Source: Bedellia somnulentella (taxonomy: Eukaryota; Arthropoda; Insecta; Lepidoptera; Bedelliidae). Taken from it: a stretch of 64,000 nucleotides of DNA. Position numbers and translations under genes: made by a program. A model generated the notes under the pieces. That model was not told the origin of the DNA. It saw only the letters and a list, made by a program, of their open reading frames with translations, and did no database searches. Within the stretch, counting starts at the first letter, position 1, and the number at the start of each line of letters is the position of its first letter. Where the stretch lies: the NCBI GenBank assembly GCA_963576735.1, contig OY755171.1:7998001-8062000 (forward strand), in the 5' to 3' direction. This document shows, in pieces, positions 20,501 through 64,000 of this stretch.

Positions 20501-20950
20501 TAGGGTAGCAAGTACATCGTAGATAGGTCTATTCTAGAGGAGTAGAAAATTATATGGGCTTACATCCTTTTTGGTTATCCAAATCGAGATATCTGCTTAT
20601 CAAGTATATTCTCTCTTGTACAGCATAAGTGAGATGTAGTTTTTAAGATCTATTTGTGGTTTATTTATCATAAAGATTCCTCATAATTAATTGTTAATTA
20701 AATCACATGGCTGAGAAGAGAAATGCTTTTTCAAGTGACAGTGCGTTTGTACAAACAAAGCGGCGACCGGCCAGCCTTGCCTTCTCTCACTTAAATGACA
20801 GTCCATTTAGCTCAGCAAAAAGATAGTACATTGAACCAGGTGACAAGAAATTCACGTGATAACAATAACTTTTATTACTTGTGCCACGCCTTCGGATATA
20901 CTGCGTAAATGATAAGTGAATGATTGAGTAAAACCTATATGTTTATAAAC
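20501..20950. other. Spacer with a partial SINE B
   Basis: 20700-20915 is a degraded plus-strand SINE B body (AATCACATGGCTGAG ... GGCGACCGGCC ... CTTCGGATATACTGCG). The remainder is featureless. Confidence 0.4.
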
Positions 20951-20954
20951 TTAT

Positions 20955-21180
20955 AGGTTTTACTAACGTACATATACTCACGGCACGGCTTAAAATCACT
21001 TGAAGGGGTAGCCAGAGCTAGGGTATGAGGAATTCTTAAGCGACTTTTGGAAGTTGCGTCGGGAAAAGATAACCGCATCGCCCAAAAATCCCTTAAAAGC
21101 CCCAATACCGTTAGTCGCCTCTTACGTACCCCCACCGGAAGAAATAGGGTAGTGCTATTCTAAGCCGACACTACTCAGTT
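20955..21180 (-). repeat. SINE-like repeat family A copy with internal deletion
   Basis: Minus-strand copy with CATATACTCACGGC at the tail side and TTCTAAGCCGACACTACTCAG at the head side. It lacks the GGTAATAAAGGTTTTTGGTGATGG segment present in good copies. Confidence 0.6.
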
Positions 21181-21188
21181 ATTATTAA

Positions 21189-21445
21189 CATACATACATA
21201 CATACATATACTCACGGCTATATTTCCCTAGAAGGGGTAACCAGAGCTAAGGAATTATAAATTCCTCAGCCACTTTTGGAAGTTGAGTGGGGAAAAGATG
21301 GTAAAAATAAAGGTTTTTGGTGATGGGTCTCCAACCGCATCGCCCAAAAATCCAATAAAAGCCCCAATACCCTTAGTCGCCTCTTACGACACCCGTGGGT
21401 AGAAAAAGGTAGCGACATTCTAAGCCGGCACTACACGGCAACGTG
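21189..21445 (-). repeat. SINE-like repeat family A, good copy
   Basis: Starts with a (CATA)n tail and CTCACGGCTATATTTCCCTA, ends CTAAGCCGGCACTACACGGC. It is very similar to 11017-11272, suggesting relatively recent amplification of that subfamily. Confidence 0.7.
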
Positions 21446-21548
21446 CTTACATATTTAGCTAATCATCTAAGTGACTCACTTCGACAGTTATAATTACAAT
21501 GTATGTAGTGTATATGTATGTACTTACATATGTAATTATGCTGACACT

Positions 21549-22053
21549 AGAATTCGGTATGCAAAGTTTTACTAAAGTGATGCTGATTACAAAACCATTT
21601 GGAGATATTATGGTTATAAACAATATTTTCTTGAAATTATATCAATTGAAGCTAAGATGACTGTTATTTAATCAAAAAACTGTAACACTGTTTGACCTTC
21701 AATCTTGTTTCAAAGACATACGGTTTTGCAGTTTATTATTAAAATATCGAAAATCATAGGTTTGTTTAGTATAATATCGTAACAATTTCATTTGACATCA
21801 CAAATTCTTGATATGTTTTGCAATCAGCAACATTTTTATAAAACATTTCGCTTCATTTGCATGTCGCTACGTTATTTTATCAATCGTCGTGACGTCACAT
21901 TAAGTACAAAAGTTGAACAATCTTTAAAAAATCATAACTTTACAATTACTCATTTTAAATGGAAAATATTCAAATTAGTGTTTTATTTTCGTATTTAGTA
22001 TCGAACAAAAATATTTTATAAATACCAAAAAAAAACTTTGCACACCGAATTCT
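21549..22053. mobile_element. MITE-like element with about 22-bp inverted ends
   Basis: AGAATTCGGTATGCAAAGTTTT at the left is matched by inverted AAAACTTTGCACACCGAATTCT at the right, one mismatch. The roughly 505 bp interior is AT-rich and non-coding. No clean target duplication was found (flanks GACACT and GATACTG). The superfamily is unknown. Confidence 0.5.
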
Positions 22054-22086
22054 GATACTGTTATGTAATAGAAGTTTTATTCAGAA

Positions 22087-22286
22087 CTAGTGGATCGTCC
22101 CAGCTTCGCACGGGTAGCGTTGTTTTTTAAATATCTGAGGTTTCTTTCTTCAGTCACTGCTCAAGCATTGTGAAATTCAGCGCATTTTTTTCAATTTATT
22201 AAATTTATAGCACTCCCTAAACAGTGTAGTTTGGTGATTTTAAATGCGCTTTGATGAACGGTTCAGTATTTCCGTTTAATAGCAAA
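22087..22286 (-). mobile_element. Helitron H1 copy E, first part (split by copy F)
   Basis: Minus-oriented H1 beginning CTAGTGGATCGTCCCAGCTT and running to CGTTTAATAGCAAA, where another H1 element enters. It resumes at 23297 with TTTTGAAATAAAACGCTATG. Joining the flanks restores the CAAATTTTG-type sequence seen in uninterrupted copies such as 8346-9319. Confidence 0.85.
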
Positions 22287-22405
22287 TCTATACTTATAAT
22301 AAATCTGTAGAGAGGTCAATTCTGTACATGAAATATATTTTCAAAATAACTATCAGGTGGTGATTAGGGATCGATACTGGTGCCAAAAATGTAATCAGTA
22401 AAATT

Positions 22406-22479
<74 letters not shown>

Positions 22480-23296
22480 GGTTTGTATGTTCCTTATGGA
22501 AACAAAAACTACTCGACGGATTTTAACGAAACTTGTTACAATTATTCTTCATACTCCTGCGCAGGTTTTTGTACACTTTCCAGCAGAGAAGTAAAGGGGA
22601 ATTTTGGGAAATTTTGGGAAAACGGGAGAAGTTACTCCATTTTTTAAGCTTCCGTCGCGTGTGCAGCCTTAATGGTTAAACTTACATAGAATTCATGTAT
22701 GACGGAAATATTCTTCATAAAATTATCTAAAAAAAAATCCTCAACAGTTTATGTCTATCTTTTACGGTTGACTCACAATAACACGTGTAATTCCTGATAG
22801 CTAAGCAGTTCGGAACATTCTGATTATATTTGTTTACTCTTACGTTTGTAAACCTCTTACTCATTCCTAATTTAAAAAAGGTAACATTATTACCTATTCA
22901 ATAAAAAAAGAATGATAGAAATCGGCAGAGAAACACCGAAATTATACGTAAAATAAGCCATCGCGCCCGTGACCAAAACCAAATCTTTACTAATTTACAT
23001 ATAACATACTAGATGGCGCCAGTAGTTGCATCCTACATCACTTATTGATTTTTTTTTAGATTGTTATAAATACTTCATAGCGTTTTATTCCAAAATTTGC
23101 TATTAAACGGAAATACTGAACCGTTCATTAAAGCGCATTCAAAATCACCAAACTACACTGTTTAGGGAGTGCTATAAATTTAATAAATTGAAAACATTGC
23201 GCTGAATTTCACAATGCTTGAGCAGTGACTGAAGAAAGAAACCTCAGATATTTAAAAAAACAACGCTACCCGTGCGAAGCTGGGACGATCCACTAG
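22287..23296 (+). mobile_element. Helitron H1 copy F, nested inside copy E
   Basis: 1010 bp, plus orientation, from TCTATACTTATAATAAATC to CGATCCACTAG. It sits exactly between A (22286) and T (23297) of another H1 copy with no target duplication, as expected for Helitron transposition. It is very similar to 8346-9319, and its (GTCT)n tract (about 22409-22479) is the longest in any copy here. Confidence 0.9.
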
Positions 23297-24032
23297 TTTT
23301 GAAATAAAACGCTATGAAATATTTATGACAATCTAAAAAATAAATCATTACGTGATGTATGATGCAACTACTGGCGCCATTTAGTATGTTATATGTAAAT
23401 TAGTAAAGATTTGGTTTGATCACGGGCGCGATGGCTTATTTTATGTATAATTTCGGTGTTTGTCTACCGATTTCTATGATTCTTTTTTTATTGAATAGGT
23501 AATAATGTTACCTTTTTTAAATTTGGGATTAGTGAGACGTTTACAAACGTAAGAGTAAACAAATATAATCAGAATGATCTGAACTGCTAAGCTATCAGGA
23601 ATCACACGTGTTATTGTGAGTCAACCGTAAAAGATAGACATAAACTGCTCAGGATTTTTTTTCGATAATTTTATGAAGAATATTTCCGTCACACATGATT
23701 TCTATGTAAGTTTAACCATTGAGGCTGCACACGCGACGAAAGCTTAAAAAATTTACTACTTTACTACTCTGCTAGAAAGTACACAAAAACCTGCGCAGGT
23801 GTGTGAAGAATAATTGTACCAAGTTTTGTTAAAATCCGTCGAGTAGTTTTTGTTTCCATAAGGAACATACAAACCGACAGACAGACAGACAGACAGACAG
23901 ACAGAGAGACAAAAATTTTACTGATTGCATTTTTGGCATCAGTATCGATCCCTAATCACCACCTGATGGTTATTTTGAAAATATATTTCATGTACAGAAT
24001 TGACCTCTCTACAGATTTATTATAAGTATAGA
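23297..24032 (-). mobile_element. Helitron H1 copy E, second part
   Basis: Continues copy E from TTTTGAAATAAAACGCTATG to TTATAAGTATAGA at 24032. It lacks the GGAGTAACTTCTCCCG stretch found in other copies near 23755, a small internal deletion. Confidence 0.8.
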
Positions 24033-24750
24033 TAACACTACCCCGCCTTCACGCAATAGGACATCTCAACCATCATATTATATATCTTCAAAGGGGTGGC
24101 AAAAGTATTTATATTTCTGAACATCACATATAATTTATGTCTCCTAGATTTTAAAGAATTTAATCGTGTTTCGCTTGTCCAATCCACGAGATAAAGAGCA
24201 GACCTTAAAGCCACTTTTTATGAAAATACTCTTGTAAAATTTGGGGTACAACTTTGGTCACATGTTCTTTTTACAATCATGTAATATTACTGGGAGTAAC
24301 GCTTATATTTGCATATTTATTTTTGACAACACACTGACACATCAGAACACTTTTCACATCTTTGCTTAAAAATTGTGATCTCATAAAGACCATGTTTTTA
24401 AAATTATTGTAGCAATGGTGAAATAAATTTTTGAACAAGACATAACGGTTTTAATATATTTTTTTAATAATATCAGTATAGAAGTAGTATTGTAGTCCAA
24501 TTCAAAGACAAGCGCACTGGGCAATAACTTTAATTTTAAAATACAGTAAACCAGCGGCTAAGAAAACCATTTCTTCTTCTATTCTTGATGTATTGATGCG
24601 CTTATAAACTAAGCATTTCAAGTATTTACGTCAATAGGGTTGGGATGTGAGTTGCTTTTTTAAAAAAAAAAATAAAGTCTTGTACATGCAAACAGAGTCC
24701 ATACTATGATGGTGTGTTTATTGTATATGTATTTAAACTATGATTGCACA
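24033..24750. other. Intergenic stretch, one decayed SINE B
   Basis: 24065-24280 vaguely follows the minus-strand SINE B pattern (AAAGGGGTGGCAAAAGTA, TTCTGAACATCAC). The rest is AT-rich with nothing recognised. Confidence 0.4.
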
Positions 24751-24754
24751 CAAA

Positions 24755-24905
24755 CAGCATCCTATCACGTGAGTACACTGTCCATGCAAAACGTGGGTAC
24801 TCTGAACACCAGGTGACAAAGTCACGTGATGTTCAGAAGTATTAGTACCTCTGCCAACCCCTTCGGGGATATTCGGCGCGAACGTTTATGTTATGCTATG
24901 TTACA
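24755..24905 (+). mobile_element. SINE family B, 3' part
   Basis: Plus-strand 5'-truncated copy: CCTATCACGTGAGTACACTG to CCTTCGGGGATATTCGGCG, then GAACGTTTATGTTATGC. It faces the full minus-strand copy at 24965, so the two form an inverted pair about 60 bp apart. Confidence 0.75.
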
Positions 24906-24964
24906 AAAAGATCTTTTGTTTATGGATTTAAATAAATTATAACACTTAAAGTTTCTTACAAATA

Positions 24965-25332
24965 ACATAATAACATAACATAAACGTTCACGCCGAATAT
25001 CCCCGAAGGGGTTGGCAGAGGTACTAATACTTCTGAACATCAAGTGACTTTGTCACCTGGTGTTCAGAGTACCCACGTTTTGCATGGACAGTGTACTCAC
25101 GTGATAGGGAGCAGGCCTATCGCCGTTTTGTACGAATACACTGTCACATGACTAAGTACAACTCAGTCATGTGGGTTTCCTCACGATTATTTCCCTCACC
25201 GTTAACAACCATGATAAATTAACCACACATATGTCTTTAGAAAAGACAAATTGGTGTAGGCCCGACCCAGGATTTGAACACTAGTCGTTTGCACGATAAC
25301 CGAGTGTTCTACCCACTGGGCTATCACGGCAA
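24965..25332 (-). mobile_element. tRNA-derived SINE family B, full copy
   Basis: Begins with ATAACATAATAACATAAC (inverted tail) and ends ACCCACTGGGCTATCACGG, the inverted tRNA-like head, with the inverted B box GGATTTGAAC. It lies directly upstream of the Pvr leader. Confidence 0.85.
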
Positions 25333-25399
25333 ATATAAGTTATAATAAGTACTAACTGACAGACTAACAAAAAAAAATGTCTTACCTATCTAAATTTCT

Positions 25400-26122
25400 T
25401 TTTCTTTATGATCATTATAGTGATGTGAATTAGCGTTGACAAAATGACTTATTGCTGTTTATGAATAGACGAGTGTTACGAGACGTATAGCAAACAGCAT
25501 GTGTGCAGCATGTAAGGAGTTTAAACAGCATTGTTTATTTGAGTTTATTTGATAGGAGTGCTGTATCAGTGTTGTATGTATGGTGTGTGTGATGAAGCGA
25601 GACAGCGCTATACGAACGCTCGAAGTTCGAAACTAGTAGCCAATTACCATCACGATTACGAGCCGGGCGGTACAGACAGCACTACGGCCAAGTGATCGAC
25701 GCTGACCGGTTGTGTCACTGACACAAAAAAGCGTTCCATTCTATACGATTAGACTCCAACAAAGTATTGTAATCGTGAACTTCATTCAAATTCAAAACTA
25801 ATCGCTTATTCCAATATTTGTGAATAGTGCCAATCAACTCATTAACTACTTGAAAAAGTTTCTAAAGTTAAAAGTGATGTGTCTCTAAAAGCCTTCGATA
25901 TTAGTTCACTCGAACACTTTAAAATACCATTTCAATGGTTACGGATAAATTAGTGGCGGCAGCGGCGGCGGGGCCCGATTAAGAATCGCTCGCGAAATGC
26001 GAATATAATAAGCTAGTTCACGACCAAAATAGAGCCATAGGAATTAAAAACCAATGTGAACTATATGGCAGTGTTGATAACTAACTGATTTCAAATCTAC
26101 ATTCAAAGTCGACTAGATAAAA
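25400..26122 (+). promoter_or_regulatory. Pvr: Putative Pvr promoter and 5' leader
   Basis: Unlike its surroundings this stretch is less AT-rich (GACAGCGCTATACGAACG, GAGCCGGGCGGTACAGACAG, GTGGCGGCAGCGGCGGCGG) and free of recognised repeats. The start of transcription cannot be fixed by eye; a TCAGT initiator-like pentamer is at about 25567. It contains several short upstream open frames, notably 25935-25982 (15 codons, MVTDKLVAAAAAGPD). A stop (TAG, 26114-26116) lies in frame just before the receptor ATG. Confidence 0.4.
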
Positions 26123-62155
<36,033 letters not shown>

Positions 62156-62890
62156 AATGATAGGTATATTAGCAGGAATGATATTATTCAACGAATATTA
62201 ATTTAAGTTTATTCTTTTTAATTAGAATGCTCCACCTTTTTAATTATTGCATTGTAAATATGAACTTTAGATGTTTACCAATTGATCTCTCGAATTTAAG
62301 CCCTATCTTTGTCATTTATGTGAATTATTGAAATAAGTACAATTTTCTTACAAAATATTACAACTTTATTTTCATTTATATATAATACATTAATTGAAAT
62401 ATAATAGGAAACAATTATAGATTTTGTTGTGTTAGTTGTTAATAATACGATAGGTTAAGATTTTATAGCTCTAAGTGTTTGATGAGTCATCATTATGGAA
62501 AAAAATATTTAATTAATTGTTGTTAGGTGATTCTCCTCTAACATTTGAGGCTGCAAAAATGCTTTTATTGTGAATTTTATAATTAGGCGTACAAGTTATT
62601 GTTTGAATATTACAGAAATATATATATTTTTATTACAATATTTTCTACTCACTAAGAAAATAACCTGTAAAACTGGTTACATAGTTGATATTTTGGGTAC
62701 AACATATTATTTGTTAAAAGGGTTTTAAATAAAAGTTTTATATGAGTATTCTTAAAAAACACGCGCATATGTTTCGTTTCCCATCAAAGTAATGCTTAAA
62801 CAGATAATGAAAAATTATTTTTGTACAAAAGTGATAATGCCATAATATTTTGTTTATAATGTTTATAATAAATGTGGTATTGAATTACGT
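62156..62890 (+). other. Pvr: Pvr 3' untranslated region
   Basis: AT-rich, repeat-free. Candidate polyadenylation signals are AATAAA within TTTTAAATAAAAGTTT (about 62727-62732) and AATAAA at 62867-62872, the latter shortly before the end of the opposing gene. Several ATTTA/TTATTTA-like elements could affect stability, but this is only by composition. Confidence 0.5.
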
Positions 62891-62948
62891 CTGTATTTTT
62901 AATATTAAATCATATTTACAATCCTAGTGATCTACAACTAAACAGTAA

Positions 62949-63762
62949 CTAAAATAAGCTAGTAATAAATGAAAATGCAGCTTTCTCTATCGCCTGCGCT
63001 CCCTGAAAAAAAACATAATAAATAGTTACTGATACTATTGTAACTTGTGTCTTTAATCTCATATCAAATAGCAGACATGAAATTATTAACCACTTTTCGT
63101 ATTTTACAAGGGAAATATTATTAACTAAAAACTTCAGAAGTCTAAACGTATAACTAAGATGTTTGAAGCGCAGGAGAAACATTTTCAAACGAGAAAAATC
63201 TTTGATTTTTTATTCGAAAATGATAATTTGCAATAATACTTTAAATATATTTTTTAATCTTTCAAAAACATAAACATAAACGTTCACGCCGAATATCCCC
63301 GAAGGGGTTGGCAGAGGTACTAATACTTCTGAACATCACGTGACATTGTCACCTGGCGTTCAGAGTACCCACGTTTTGCATGGACAGTGTACTCACGTGA
63401 TAGGGGGCAGGACTATCGCCGTTTTGTACGAGTACACGGTCACATGACTAAGTACAACTCAGCCATGTGGGTTTCCTCACGATGTTTTCCCTCACTGTTA
63501 ACAACCGTGATAAATTAACCACACATATGTCTCTAGAAAAAACAAATTGGTGTAGGCCCGATTTGAACACTAGTCGCTTTCACGTTAACCGGTGTTCTAC
63601 CCATTGAGCTATCACGTCGTCTTTAACCTTTCAAGTACCTAATAATTTTCAATTAATATTAACATTACAATATTATAAAAGTTTTTGTATACTTACATCT
63701 TTAAATGCTTCGACTACACCTAGAGGTATATCCAAAATCGCCTTTGCTAACGTTTCCAATGC
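62949..63762 (-). CDS. Unidentified minus-strand gene, last two exons
   Basis: Exon 63762-63697 has acceptor TTATTATTTCAG and donor GAT|GTAAGT and encodes ALETLAKAILDIPLGVVEAF, KD; the other two frames are closed by stops. Exon 63002-62949 has acceptor ATGTTTTTTTTCAG and encodes GAQAIEKAAFSFITSLF and TAG. They join in phase 0. I do not recognise the protein: its visible C terminus (39 residues) is alternately hydrophobic and charged, suggesting amphipathic helix. Earlier exons lie to the right, beyond the window. It converges on Pvr, with fewer than 100 bases between the last Pvr polyadenylation signal and this stop codon. A minus-strand ATTAAA-like signal lies near 62897. Confidence 0.55.
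63003..63696. other. Intron of the minus-strand gene
   Basis: About 690 bp between its last two exons, holding a minus-oriented SINE B at 63274-63620, hence in the same orientation as the gene. The rest is AT-rich. Confidence 0.5.
63274..63620 (-). mobile_element. tRNA-derived SINE family B
   Basis: Minus-strand copy from an inverted tail (ACATAAACATAAACG) to ACCCATTGAGCTATCACG, with a small deletion removing most of the inverted B box (CCCGATTTGAACAC). TAATCTTTCAA before and TAACCTTTCAA after look like a target duplication with one change. Confidence 0.8.
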
Positions 63763-63765
63763 CTG

Positions 63766-64000
63766 AAATAATAAATTGATCTAATCAATAGTATCAAATC
63801 ATCTAATTAATAAATAGTACAATAATAACCAAATTATAGTTAATAATAATAAAACCTAGACCATAGTCTATTTTAAGATTTAGTTATTAAAGATGAACAA
63901 CTATGAAATTTGTTCACTAAGGATGAAAAATGTGAAGAGATTATTGAAAGGCAATTTGTGAATGGAGCCATAAAGTCTCATGACCAAAGGCCTGAATGGT
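63766..64000. other. Right edge, nothing recognised
   Basis: AT-rich sequence that should be intron of the minus-strand gene. No further exon could be supported before the window ends. Confidence 0.4.

Noticed and set aside
22409..22479. CRISPR-like repeat array
   Set aside because: It is a plain tetranucleotide microsatellite inside a Helitron, without spacers.

Overview
This is a repeat-rich, AT-rich stretch of an insect nuclear genome. Spliceosomal introns with GT/AG borders, an arthropod-type PDGF/VEGF receptor gene, tRNA-derived SINEs ending in (TTATG)n, small non-autonomous Helitrons and mariner, Tc1, piggyBac and LINE remnants all point to an insect. The repeat style (heads such as GCCGTGTAGTGCCGGCTTAG, ends such as AACCGACTTCAAAAAAAG) looks lepidopteran. 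No bacterial-type operons, CRISPR arrays or intact tRNA/rRNA genes are visible.

Layout. (1) 1-2870: the last two visible exons of a plus-strand gene for a sperm-tail PG-rich-repeat (ODF3/SHIPPO-like) protein; earlier exons lie left of the window. (2) 2853-25400: about 22 kb of intergenic DNA made largely of mobile elements: a foldback element around an RTE-type LINE remnant, two tRNA-box palindromes, long hairpin MITEs, several Helitrons (one inserted in another) and many SINEs. (3) About 25400-62890: one large plus-strand gene, the PDGF/VEGF-receptor homologue Pvr, in 23 positional exons plus one alternative exon. The exons join in frame to 1386 or 1397 codons: signal peptide, seven Ig-like domains, one transmembrane helix, split tyrosine kinase, and a tail with four YxxM motifs. 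Intron 1 (14.7 kb) holds most of the gene's repeat load. (4) 62949-63762: two exons of an unidentified minus-strand gene that converges on Pvr.

How it works. Pvr-type receptors bind PVF growth factors through the membrane-distal Ig domains and signal through the intracellular kinase and phosphotyrosine docking sites. The most striking local observation is a pair of phase-matched, homologous exons (41929-42094 and 42404-42536), each encoding the second half of Ig domain 2. Including both creates an immediate stop, so they are predicted to be mutually exclusive and would give two receptor ectodomains. The kinase also carries HGD where most kinases have HRD.

No wholly new gene system was found. 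The best leads are the alternative Ig2 exon, the nested Helitron with its exact empty site, a 2.2 kb insertion flanked by 8-bp repeats, and several hairpin elements. All coordinates come from reading the sequence by eye. Repeat borders are approximate unless a target site is described.
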